DNA of 17,174 nucleotides from positions 1 through 17,174 of the forward strand of contig CALKAK010000017.1 in NCBI GenBank assembly GCA_937983015.1, in the 5' to 3' direction. Position 1 is the stretch's first letter. Each line of letters begins with the position of its first letter. The notes under the pieces were generated by a model. It saw only the letters and a list, made by a program, of their open reading frames with translations, was not told where the DNA came from and did no database searches. The position numbers and the translations under genes were made by a program. Source of the stretch: an uncultured Bacillaceae bacterium (lineage in GTDB: Bacteria > Bacillota > Bacilli > Bacillales > Caldibacillaceae). Positions 1 through 6,945 of this stretch are shown here, one piece after another.

Positions 1-507
1 GGTACGTATGTGAATGCGTTACAAATTCTCGAAGCTCATGGGTTAACGATGGATGATATCGATGCGCAAAATCTTGACTTCGGTGAATCGACAGACGGTA
101 TTCAAGATGGATTGATCGATGCGGCATTTATCACAGCAGGAACACCTACTGGTGCGGTTGAAGGTTTGGCAGCAACCCATAAGGTAAGAATTCTGCCGAT
201 TGAGCAGGATAAGATCGATGCGCTCATTGAAAAGTACCCGTTCTACGCTGAGGATGTTGTAACGGCTGGAACGTATGGCCTGGAAGAAGACGTGAAGACC
301 GTTGCGGTCATGGCGATGATCGCCGTTAATGAAAATCTCTCTGAAGATGATGTGTATAATATTACGAAAGCAATCTTTGAAAATGTCGATCAACTGACCC
401 ACGATAAAGCCAAGTTTATTTCCATCGATTCGGCTTTAGATGGGGTCGGGATCCCGCTCCATCCTGGTGCAGAGAAGTATTATAAAGAAGTCGGCGTGTT
501 GGATTAA
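1..507 (+). CDS. TAXI-family TRAP transporter solute-binding protein, 3' part
   Basis: This is the C-terminal 168 residues of an extracytoplasmic solute receptor. The frame is open at the left edge, so the start, signal peptide and N-terminal lobe lie outside the window. The family binds a carboxylate-type ligand outside the membrane and hands it to a TRAP permease; here the ligand cannot be told. The visible part fits the second lobe of TAXI proteins. It has the segment 'DGLIDAAFITAGTPTGAV' about 32 residues in, followed by a region on neutralising the ligand site and a C-terminal run ending near 'LHPGAEKYYKEVGVLD', which is typical of this family. The strongest support is context: a DUF1850 gene and a fused TRAP permease follow on the same strand, the usual TAXI arrangement. 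It ends in TAA and is followed by stem-loops. Confidence 0.88.
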   Translation, partial: GTYVNALQILEAHGLTMDDIDAQNLDFGESTDGIQDGLIDAAFITAGTPTGAVEGLAATHKVRILPIEQDKIDALIEKYPFYAEDVVTAGTYGLEEDVKTVAVMAMIAVNENLSEDDVYNITKAIFENVDQLTHDKAKFISIDSALDGVGIPLHPGAEKYYKEVGVLD

Positions 508-549
508 GAATTTAAAAGAAATTTTATTGGAAATTTTTATTCCTATTTG

Positions 550-618
550 CCAAGGAATATCATATGTAATTGCAGTTCAATGGTAACGTTCCTGGGTTAC
601 TTGCATGCAATTCCTTGG
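550..618 (+). other. Long imperfect stem-loop after the solute-binding protein gene
   Basis: CCAAGGAAT (550-558) is the exact reverse complement of ATTCCTTGG (610-618), and GTAAC (583-587) pairs with GTTAC (596-600) inside it. AATTGCA (568-574) and TGCAATT (606-612) offer an alternative pairing that would compete with the outer stem. There is no T-run after it, so it looks like an mRNA structural or stability element, not a terminator. The function is inferred. Confidence 0.45.
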
Positions 619-622
619 AATT

Positions 623-663
623 AATCGGCCTCTTGGGCCAGTGTTCTGTGCCCGGGGCCGATT
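623..663 (+). terminator. GC-rich hairpin between the binding-protein gene and DUF1850 gene; weak terminator or mRNA stabiliser
   Basis: AATCGGCC (623-630) pairs with GGCCGATT (656-663). After a GU pair, a CG pair and a TT bulge, GGGC (635-638) pairs with GCCC (650-653). The stem is about 14 bp with an 11-nt loop. The downstream tail is only moderately T-rich (CCTTTATAT), so termination would be partial. Such a hairpin between a binding-protein gene and its permease genes commonly lets the binding protein be made in excess; that role is an inference here. Confidence 0.55.
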
Positions 664-723
664 CCTTTATATAAGTACGCTTTTCCAGCCGTCCAATCTT
701 TACTACGTTGGGATTGAATCATC

Positions 724-1263
724 GTGCAAAGAACAGTTTTTTCACTGCTTGTAACGGTAATACTTGCCTGCGGTCTGTATCTCTTTTTCAAACTCCCTAT
801 CCAAAAAGCTGTGGTTTTTTACTACCGCAACACCGATAAAATCGTAGCCTATCTACCGGTAGACACCGGTGACACCTTCCAGATCATTTTTACCCACTCC
901 ATTCATTTAACCGATGTAGTCGAAAAATATCGCGTGACGGAAGATAATGAAATCGTCCAGTACGAGTTTATCTTTGAACAATTCGGGATCGGCATGCCGA
1001 ACAACGCCCGGGAAGGAGAAATTTTTACTTACGAAGACGGTAAATACCATATTAAAAACATGAACAATCGTTTTCCGTATATCAAAATTCGCAACGGAAA
1101 AACGGTTTCCCGGCATCGCCTCGTTTGGGGAGAAGAGGGGGAAAATCAAGTTTGGTTCAATGATTATTTCATTCCCGGTGAATATTACACGATCAAAGTT
1201 GAAGATTTGACCATGTGGCAAGCTTTAAAAGGGGTGAAAATCGATGTCAGGCAAGATGGATGA
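724..1263 (+). CDS. DUF1850 domain-containing protein of a TAXI-TRAP cluster
   Basis: This is a 179-residue protein of unknown molecular function. DUF1850 proteins are usually encoded between or beside TAXI binding proteins and fused TRAP permeases, which is exactly the setting here. Residues 5-22 form one hydrophobic segment, suggesting an N-terminal membrane anchor with the rest outside. A cysteine lies in this segment, but the preceding residues (ILA) do not make a good lipobox. The body carries the family-like pattern 'IFTHSIHLTDVVEKYRV', followed by a segment around residues 90-97 with 'GIGMPNNA'. The GTG start is the first possible start after an in-frame TGA at 715-717. The Shine-Dalgarno is poor (only a GGGA about 10 nt upstream), suggesting low translation. 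The 3' end overlaps the permease gene by 20 bases, consistent with co-translation. Confidence 0.85.
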   Translation: MQRTVFSLLVTVILACGLYLFFKLPIQKAVVFYYRNTDKIVAYLPVDTGDTFQIIFTHSIHLTDVVEKYRVTEDNEIVQYEFIFEQFGIGMPNNAREGEIFTYEDGKYHIKNMNNRFPYIKIRNGKTVSRHRLVWGEEGENQVWFNDYFIPGEYYTIKVEDLTMWQALKGVKIDVRQDG

Positions 1264-3241
1264 TATTCAGCTTTCCGCGGAGGAACAGCAGAAGTTAATG
1301 GAAGAATACGATCCGGAATCCCGGACGAGGCATTTATCCGGTGTGATGGCAAAAGTGATCGTCATCATCCTGATCGCTTTCTCTCTCTTTCAGCTTTACA
1401 CCGGGTATTTCGGGGCTTATACCGCATATATTCAGCGGACGATCCACCTCGGCTTTGCTCTCGTGTTGATTTACTTGTTGTTTCCACTGCGTAAAAATTC
1501 GCCGCGGAATAAAATTGCCTGGTACGACTACATCCTGGCGCTCTTGTCATTGATCGTTTGTGCCTACTGGCCCATTTACTATGAAGAGTTGGTACAGATG
1601 GTAGGTGGGATCGATACGGCACAGATGATCATCGGTGGTATGGCGATTTTACTTGTTTTGGAAGCGGCCCGTCGTGTTGTCGGCTTACCACTTGTGATTA
1701 TCGCGATCGCCTTTTTGGCTTATGCCATGTTGGGTCCCTATATGCCAGGAATGCTCATTCATAAAGGATTGACATTCAATCAGCTTATTAAAACGATGTT
1801 CTTTACTACCGAAGGAATTCTCGGTACACCGTTACAGGTGTCTTCGACCTTTATCTTCCTGTTTATTCTGTTCGGTTCTTTCTTAATGCAGACGGGTGTT
1901 GGTAACTATTTTAATGATTTGGCGATTTCTATCGCCGGTAAACGTACTGGCGGTCCGGCGAAGGTGGCTGTCTTTACTAGTGCCCTTGAAGGAACAATTT
2001 CGGGTAGTTCGGTGGCGAACGTGGTTCAGTCCGGTTCATATACGATTCCGATGATGAAGAAACTCGGATACAATAAAAACTTTGCTGGTGCAGTAGAAGC
2101 AGCGGCATCTACCGGTGGACAAATCATGCCTCCTGTAATGGGTGCGGCAGCTTTCTTGATGATTGAATTTGCCGGTGTCCCTTATCTAGAGATTATTAAA
2201 GCGGCGTTGATCCCCGCAATGTTATATTTTGCCGGAATCTGGATCATGGTTCATTTAGAAGCGAAAAAGACCGGCCTCGTTGGTTTGCCAGAAGACCAGA
2301 TTCCGCCGAAAAAAGATGTTTTCAAGAAGATTTATTTGTTGACACCGATTATCGCGATTATCGTATTTATGGACCTGGGGACGAGTATTTCCCGGGCAGC
2401 CATTTACGGGATTCTGTTTACCGTTCTCGTAAGCTTATTCCGGAAAGATACGCGTATTAATTTGCGGAAAATCTCCATCGCTTTACAAGATGGTGCCCGT
2501 AATGCTCTAGGAGTTGCTGCTGCAACAGCCTGTGCCGGGATCATCGTTGGTGTGGTAACAAAGACCGGTTTAGGTTTGAAACTCGGACATAGTATTGTTG
2601 GATTAGCTTCATCCATCACTTCTGAACCGTTTTTCTTGTTAATGTTGACTCTAGTATTCACGATGATCACCTCGATCATCATCGGCATGGGGTCACCGAC
2701 AACGGCGAACTACATCATCACATCAACGATTGCCCTACCGGCGATCTTAACATTGAATGATCAATTGGCGTTTGCGATCCCGGTTCTTGCGGCCCATATG
2801 TTCGTCTTCTATTTTGGAATTGTGGCTGATATTACACCACCGGTCGCGCTGGCCGCATTTGCTGCGACAGGAATTTCCGGTGGGGAACCAATCCGGACCG
2901 GTATCAACGCGACCAAACTGGCGATTGCTGCTTTCCTTATCCCGTACATGTTTGTCTTACAACCGCAGTTGTTGTTGATCGATACAACGATTTGGGAAGC
3001 GTTGTGGATCGGCTTTGCCGCGATACTCGGAATGATCGCGGTTGGTGCATGTATGATCGGATATTGGTACCGGCGTTTGAGCTGGTTCGAGCGAATCATA
3101 TCCTTTGTTATCGGAATTGCAATGATTTATCCGGAGCTAATCTCCACTCTTGTCGGTATGGGGGCATTGCTATTAATGATCGCCTGGCAGCTTGTGTTTA
3201 AAAAAGTAAAAGGTACGACTGTTAAAGAAGCAGAAATGTAA
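1244..3241 (+). CDS. TRAP transporter fused permease (DctQM-type)
   Basis: This 665-residue integral membrane protein fuses the small (DctQ-like) and large (DctM-like) TRAP permease subunits. It would import the ligand delivered by the TAXI receptor, driven by an ion gradient. The N-terminus is polar (residues 1-33, with 'EYDPESRTRHLSG', typical for the family). Many hydrophobic segments follow to the C-terminus. Family hallmarks include 'GTISGSSVANVVQSGSYTIP' and 'STGGQIMPPVMGAAAFLM' near residues 245-305, with glycine- and proline-rich repeats of this kind again near 470-550 ('IGMGSPTTANYI', 'ADITPPVALAAFAA'). The length is normal for the fused family. The start ATG has a good ribosome binding site (AGGGGTG, about 7 nt upstream) inside the end of the DUF1850 gene, so the two are translationally coupled. 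Confidence 0.95.
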   Translation: MSGKMDDIQLSAEEQQKLMEEYDPESRTRHLSGVMAKVIVIILIAFSLFQLYTGYFGAYTAYIQRTIHLGFALVLIYLLFPLRKNSPRNKIAWYDYILALLSLIVCAYWPIYYEELVQMVGGIDTAQMIIGGMAILLVLEAARRVVGLPLVIIAIAFLAYAMLGPYMPGMLIHKGLTFNQLIKTMFFTTEGILGTPLQVSSTFIFLFILFGSFLMQTGVGNYFNDLAISIAGKRTGGPAKVAVFTSALEGTISGSSVANVVQSGSYTIPMMKKLGYNKNFAGAVEAAASTGGQIMPPVMGAAAFLMIEFAGVPYLEIIKAALIPAMLYFAGIWIMVHLEAKKTGLVGLPEDQIPPKKDVFKKIYLLTPIIAIIVFMDLGTSISRAAIYGILFTVLVSLFRKDTRINLRKISIALQDGARNALGVAAATACAGIIVGVVTKTGLGLKLGHSIVGLASSITSEPFFLLMLTLVFTMITSIIIGMGSPTTANYIITSTIALPAILTLNDQLAFAIPVLAAHMFVFYFGIVADITPPVALAAFAATGISGGEPIRTGINATKLAIAAFLIPYMFVLQPQLLLIDTTIWEALWIGFAAILGMIAVGACMIGYWYRRLSWFERIISFVIGIAMIYPELISTLVGMGALLLMIAWQLVFKKVKGTTVKEAEM

Positions 3242-3263
3242 CGGTAGCTTGTTTAATGGTTTC

Positions 3264-3301
3264 GGGACGGTTTCAAGAGTTTTACATTGTACAACCGTCC
3301 C
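3264..3301 (+). terminator. Probable terminator of the TRAP operon
   Basis: GGGACGGTT (3264-3272) is the exact reverse complement of AACCGTCCC (3293-3301), 23 bases after the permease stop codon. The loop is 20 nt, longer than usual, and the tail (AAGGTTTTCG) has only a short T-run, so it may be inefficient. Confidence 0.5.
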
Positions 3302-4010
3302 AAGGTTTTCGCTAAGATTGTTCATCATGTCACAAAATTACCGTCATTACTTTTTGTTTTAAAACCATTAAGGTATCGATTCTTTACCCGTTTTATGATT
3401 TAAAGCGATTTCGAAAAAAAAATAATCGTTTCGATCAAAATATGAACCTACCATATTTGGTAGAAACCCTTGTTAGCGGGAGGATGTCGTACGAAAACAA
3501 GAAATTTATATGATTGGAATCAACAAGGAACTAATTCTCAACACGATCTAACAAAATCGATAATACACATAGATAAACCTTTTCCTTTACCCCTCACGTT
3601 AATCATAGTCCATGCGAATAACACGGAAAATGCGAAGTAATCCTGGAAAAAATCGTGAAGGTATTGCTAACGTCACCAGGTAAATCATCGTGTGATATTC
3701 CGGAATAGTTTAAGAATCCACAAATTATATATAATTGAATAAGTAAGTTTCATTTATGATAGAAGGTTCATCCGGAAAATTTGCGATTACAGCCAATCAA
3801 AAACATAAACTAAAGCGAGCACACAAAAAATTTCAATCGGAATTGTCCTAAACCGATAACAAGTACGTATCAACATACGATCGAAAAATGAAAATGTTTA
3901 CACCGTCACGAACCGCTATGGACGCTTTGTTGTTTTTTTCCTACAATAGATATAGGTTTGCTCAAAGAAGTCCTTATTTTGATACTACATGTTTCTACAA
4001 AGGGTTCGTG
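3302..4010. other. Long intergenic stretch without a supported gene
   Basis: About 700 AT-rich bases separate the TRAP operon from the HAD gene leader. I find no recognisable protein. The + strand frame at 3316-3513 is open for 66 codons but has no start codon with a ribosome binding site, and stops are frequent in all frames after it. A 6-bp hairpin (CTACCA 3448-3453, TGGTAG 3458-3463) is visible. The stretch could be a degraded gene or plain spacer. Confidence 0.5.
3919..3947 (+). promoter_or_regulatory. Candidate sigma-A promoter for the HAD gene and its leader
   Basis: TGGACG (3919-3924, 4 of 6 to TTGACA) and TACAAT (3942-3947, 5 of 6 to TATAAT) are 17 bases apart. Transcription would start near 3954, about 70 bases before the leader ORF. 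No longer promoter-like match was seen in the surrounding sequence. Confidence 0.35.
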
Positions 4011-4023
4011 AAAGGAGAGCTTT

Positions 4024-4053
4024 ACTTGAATGTGATTCATATTGCATTCAAGT
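4024..4053 (+). promoter_or_regulatory. 9-bp hairpin in the HAD gene leader
   Basis: ACTTGAATG (4024-4032) is perfectly complementary to CATTCAAGT (4045-4053), with a 12-nt loop. It is followed by a T-rich tract (TTTATTTTATAT). The stem covers the TTG start of the leader ORF. It could act as a weak attenuator, as a block to leader translation that ribosomes melt, or as a protein-binding dyad in the DNA. Confidence 0.45.
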
Positions 4054-4082
4054 TTATTTTATATATGGGGGTTTTAACATGA
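4026..4082 (+). CDS. Possible 18-residue leader ORF coupled to the HAD gene
   Basis: The TTG at 4026 is preceded by a strong Shine-Dalgarno (AAAGGAG, 4011-4017) at a spacing of 8. It opens an 18-codon frame that ends in TGA at 4080-4082. That stop overlaps the ATG of the HAD gene (4079-4081) as ATGA, the classic arrangement for translational coupling. The peptide (after the start, NVIHIAFKFILYMGVLT) is hydrophobic and shows no run of one regulatory amino acid. Its ribosome binding site is closer to consensus than the one of the HAD gene itself. A 9-bp hairpin lies inside the ORF. The frame could also be opened by an upstream ATG at 3888, but that start has no comparable ribosome binding site. 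Whether the peptide has a function beyond coupling is unknown. Confidence 0.4.
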   Translation: MNVIHIAFKFILYMGVLT

Positions 4083-4933
4083 AATTAATCGCGATTGACT
4101 TGGACGGAACTTTACTAGCGATTGACGGTTCGATCAGCGAGGCGAATCGTCAGGCGATTTATCGCGCACAGGAACAGGGGCATCGTATCGCTATTTGCTC
4201 CGGCCGGGCACTCCTTGATATTCAAGGGATTTTACAAAAAAATCAGATCGAGGCAGCGGTTATTGCCGGAAACGGGGCGACGATTTACAACGGAAAAATA
4301 TTAAAGCAGTTAGCCATAAAAAGTGAGATTTTACAAAAGCTATTGGATTTGGCCGAATCGTTGAATTTGTATCATGAAGTTTATACGAATGAAGGGATTT
4401 TCGGCAAAGAGGAGGGGAGAAATCTCCTCGAAGAAGAGCGCGATCAATTGCTGGCCAGAGATCCTCACCTCGATAAGAAAATTTTTGATTTGAAAATCGG
4501 CATTCAGTTTTCTCAACATCATATGCGGCTCGTACCAGATCTCCGGAAAATCCCCTTCACCGAATTCGTACCTTACAAATTTTTCGTCTACTCCTTCCAC
4601 GCTGAAAAACGCCAGCAATTTTATCGGGAAATTTCTAGCATGGAAGATATTTCGATTACCTCCGGTACTGGCGAGGTTCTAGAGGTCGGTAATAAACAGG
4701 CGAACAAAGGGTTTGGATTACAATATCTAGCAAACTATTACAAAATCCCCCTCACAAATACAATTGCGATCGGGGACAATTTAAATGATCTTTCGATGTT
4801 CAAAGTATCGGGAATAAGCATCGCCATGGAAAATGGGCATGAGGAAGCAAAGCGTGTCGCCGATTATGTGACGAAAAGCTGGGATGAGGATGGGGTCGCT
4901 CATGCCTTGGAAAAATTTGTGTTAAGAAGTTGA
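4079..4933 (+). CDS. Cof-type HAD-IIB family hydrolase (sugar-phosphate type phosphatase)
   Basis: This 284-residue cytoplasmic phosphatase belongs to the haloacid dehalogenase superfamily, Cof subfamily. Members remove phosphate from small phosphorylated metabolites; the substrate cannot be read from the sequence. Motif I is 'DLDGT' at residues 7-11, with Asp7 as the expected nucleophile and Asp9 as acid/base. Motif II is Ser41 in 'CSGR'. A lysine in 'GNKQANKG' supplies motif III. Motif IV is 'GDNLND' at 232-237. The middle of the protein is the IIB cap, and the length is usual for the group. The ATG at 4079 is chosen because motif I then sits at residue 7, as in relatives, and GGGGG lies 7 bases upstream; an upstream in-frame extension to 3989 has no family resemblance. 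No clear terminator follows immediately. Confidence 0.93.
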   Translation: MKLIAIDLDGTLLAIDGSISEANRQAIYRAQEQGHRIAICSGRALLDIQGILQKNQIEAAVIAGNGATIYNGKILKQLAIKSEILQKLLDLAESLNLYHEVYTNEGIFGKEEGRNLLEEERDQLLARDPHLDKKIFDLKIGIQFSQHHMRLVPDLRKIPFTEFVPYKFFVYSFHAEKRQQFYREISSMEDISITSGTGEVLEVGNKQANKGFGLQYLANYYKIPLTNTIAIGDNLNDLSMFKVSGISIAMENGHEEAKRVADYVTKSWDEDGVAHALEKFVLRS

Positions 4934-5373
4934 GCGGAAGTCCTATAAGGGAGCGAGATGCAAACGGCACGGGTAACATGAAAGATTATACAGATCCACA
5001 ACCCGAAATTGTCCGAATCCCTGCAAGGAATGGTAAAATACTCCGGGATGGGACCATATTCACTTGAAAAATAAGCGAAGCGACAGCAAAAGATGAAAAA
5101 CTTGCGATGAATGTGCCGAGGGCGATTGGGAGTGAAGGTGAAAACGACAAAAATCGACAGAAGCAGAAAAGAATTCAAGCGAATAACCCGGGAAATGATC
5201 AGAAGAGTTCGGGGAAGGGACGGAATCCCTTAGCAAAACCGGGATAATGATATGACTGGAATAGCTTTAGAAAAAGAAGCGGGAACATTTAGGGAGAGCG
5301 AACGAATTTCTCCCCTTGCATTATCCGTATCCTGCCAAAGAAAATCGGAAATGACCAATGCATTACAATATGT
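4934..5373. other. Purine-rich intergenic stretch without a supported gene
   Basis: About 440 bases lie between the 3' ends of the convergent HAD and rodA genes. The + strand is conspicuously purine-rich, especially 5060-5225. No frame gives a recognisable product. The longest stretches open in one frame are 4936-5067 and 5071-5247, separated by one TGA and lacking a convincing start. A small hairpin (AAGGGA 5215-5220, TCCCTT 5226-5231) is present without a T-run. A minus-strand frame crosses part of it but shows no family features. Confidence 0.5.
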
Positions 5374-5404
5374 AGGCCGGTGGAAAAGCTTCTTCCACCG
5401 GCCT
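5374..5404 (-). terminator. Strong hairpin after rodA
   Basis: AGGCCGGTGGAA (5374-5385) pairs perfectly with TTCCACCGGCCT (5393-5404), a 12-bp stem with a 7-nt loop. It lies 12 bases beyond the rodA stop codon on the minus strand. Neither side has a real T-run, so this may stabilise or terminate transcripts from either strand. It is the only strong hairpin between the two convergent genes. Confidence 0.6.
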
Positions 5405-5415
5405 TATAAGTGTCG

Positions 5416-6591
5416 CTATTCATCATCGGATGTGAACATGTACTTTTTATGATAAAACTTGATACTAAATACGAGCCCCATTGCCATCATCGTAGCCATC
5501 ATCGAGCTTCCCCCGTAACTGATAAACGGTAAGGGGATCCCGGTAATGGGCAATAATTGGATGTTCATCCCGATGTTTTGGAAAACCTGGAAGGTGATCA
5601 TCGAGATAATGCCGGCACAAATATAAGAATTAAATGGTGAATCGGTTTCCAGAGCTACTTTGACGATATGATAAATCAATAAAAAGAAGAGGCTGATTAG
5701 GGCGCTGGCCCCGATAAAACCGTATTCTTCGGCGATCACGCTGAAGATAAAGTCGGTATGGCGGTCGGGAACGAAAACTTCTTTGGCCATAAATCCTTTC
5801 CCGGAGATTCCCCCGGATCCGACTGCCTGTAAGGCCAAGATGAGCTGGTATCCGGAAGTGCGAGCGTACTTATACGGATCAAGCCAGGAATAGATCCGGC
5901 TCATTTGATACTGTTGGACTACTCCCTCAAGCAATTCGGGGAAATAAAGGATGATCATGAAGACCGCTCCACCGAGTAAGGTAATACCCAAAAAAGCGGG
6001 GAAAAGGATTTTCCAGGTAATCCCCGAGATGAGGATCATGCCGAGGGTGATGGCGGCGATGATCAAAGCTGTCCCCATATCCGACTCCATGAAGATCAAA
6101 ACCAGGGGAACGATGGCGACAAGGCCGATTTTTATCAACAGCCAGAAATCGGTTTTTACATTTTTTATCCTGGCGTATTTTTCATTATGGTCGTCGATCA
6201 GGCGGCTGAGCCCGAGGATCAAAAACACTTTCATGAATTCGGATGGCTGAATACTGCCGACTTTAGGAATTTTGAACCAGCTTTTGGCACCTTTGGTTAC
6301 CGGAGCGATGCTTTCCGGTGCGAAATGGAGGGCGATGAGCGAAAGTACACCAACCGCATAAAAAATCCAGGCCAGTTTTTTATATTGATCCGGTTCGAGG
6401 AACATAGCCATAGCGACGATTAAGGAACCGATGATGTACCAGACGACCTGTTGCAACACATAGTTACCGGGAACAGTTGCCTGGGTTTGTCCACTATATA
6501 ATGCGATAATACTGGCGATGAAAAGGAGAAAGATGATAAAAGCCAGATTCCAATAAAAACGTTCTTGTTGCTGCTGATCCTTTTTTTCCAT
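5416..6591 (-). CDS. rodA: RodA-type SEDS peptidoglycan glycosyltransferase
   Basis: This 391-residue polytopic membrane protein belongs to the SEDS family (FtsW/RodA/SpoVE). RodA polymerises lipid II into glycan strands during cell elongation, with a class B penicillin-binding protein and the MreB system. Visible hallmarks are 'GAKSWFKIP' with Trp105, 'QPSEFMKV' near 115-122, 'DRHTDFIFSVIAEEYGF' with Asp279, and the C-terminal 'GIPLPFISYGGSS'. Trp105 and an Asp at this position match residues reported as essential in Bacillus subtilis RodA. The length is normal. I place the start at the ATG 6591-6589 because AGGTGA lies 6 bases upstream. A GTG three codons earlier (6600) overlaps that Shine-Dalgarno and is less likely. 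Family-wide similarity leaves a small chance of an FtsW-like paralogue, but the 'HTDFIF' and short N-terminus favour RodA. Confidence 0.88.
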   Translation of the reverse strand: MEKKDQQQQERFYWNLAFIIFLLFIASIIALYSGQTQATVPGNYVLQQVVWYIIGSLIVAMAMFLEPDQYKKLAWIFYAVGVLSLIALHFAPESIAPVTKGAKSWFKIPKVGSIQPSEFMKVFLILGLSRLIDDHNEKYARIKNVKTDFWLLIKIGLVAIVPLVLIFMESDMGTALIIAAITLGMILISGITWKILFPAFLGITLLGGAVFMIILYFPELLEGVVQQYQMSRIYSWLDPYKYARTSGYQLILALQAVGSGGISGKGFMAKEVFVPDRHTDFIFSVIAEEYGFIGASALISLFFLLIYHIVKVALETDSPFNSYICAGIISMITFQVFQNIGMNIQLLPITGIPLPFISYGGSSMMATMMAMGLVFSIKFYHKKYMFTSDDE

Positions 6592-6600
6592 TGAAGTCAC

Positions 6601-6908
6601 CTGTTTCTATATTAACAAGTAGCATTGATATCGAATTTTAAATGGAAACATTTCATAGTAATACTTCATTTATGTTAACAGAGAAAGTTTTCCGTTACAA
6701 TCGATTTTCGTGAGGAAATAATTACAAAATCATTCGAAAGGGGAAAAAGGGACTGCGTTAACGTATTGAGCGGCAATCACATGGTCCTGTTCCACTTTAT
6801 TATACTGATATTTCACCGATTTGGCGAGGATGTCTGAATGGCATGATTTTAAAATTTTTGCCGCTCCACTCTGAAGACGGGGGATGGCGTGGGATTTCCG
6901 CAATAAAA
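6601..6908. other. Intergenic region upstream of rodA
   Basis: About 310 bases hold no supported gene. GAGCGGCAA (6768-6776) and TTGCCGCTC (6858-6866) form a perfect 9-bp inverted repeat with an 81-base spacer. This could close a structured rodA leader or be chance. I found no well-spaced -35/-10 pair for rodA here. Confidence 0.4.
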
Positions 6909-6929
6909 AAACTCCCGTTATGGGAGTTT
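6909..6929 (-). terminator. Intrinsic terminator of the CBS-domain transporter gene
   Basis: AAACTCCC (6909-6916) and GGGAGTTT (6922-6929) form a perfect 8-bp stem with a 5-nt loop. Read on the minus strand the stem is followed directly by a run of T (complement of 6902-6908), 17 bases past the stop codon. This is a classic rho-independent terminator and separates this gene from rodA. Confidence 0.85.
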
Positions 6930-6945
6930 ATCCACCATCAATTAT

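Noticed and set aside
3316..3513. 66-codon frame open without a start in the TRAP-HAD gap
   Set aside because: No start with a ribosome binding site and no recognisable similarity; the length is within chance for AT-rich DNA, and no remnant continues after it.
3888..4082. 64-codon ORF from ATG 3888 as a protein gene
   Set aside because: No ribosome binding site stands at 3888 and the composition is not protein-like; only the 18-codon 3' part has a good start.
4900..5178. 92-codon minus-strand frame after the HAD gene
   Set aside because: It overlaps the 3' end of the HAD gene, has no ribosome binding site and reads as random aromatic-rich sequence complementary to the purine-rich strand.
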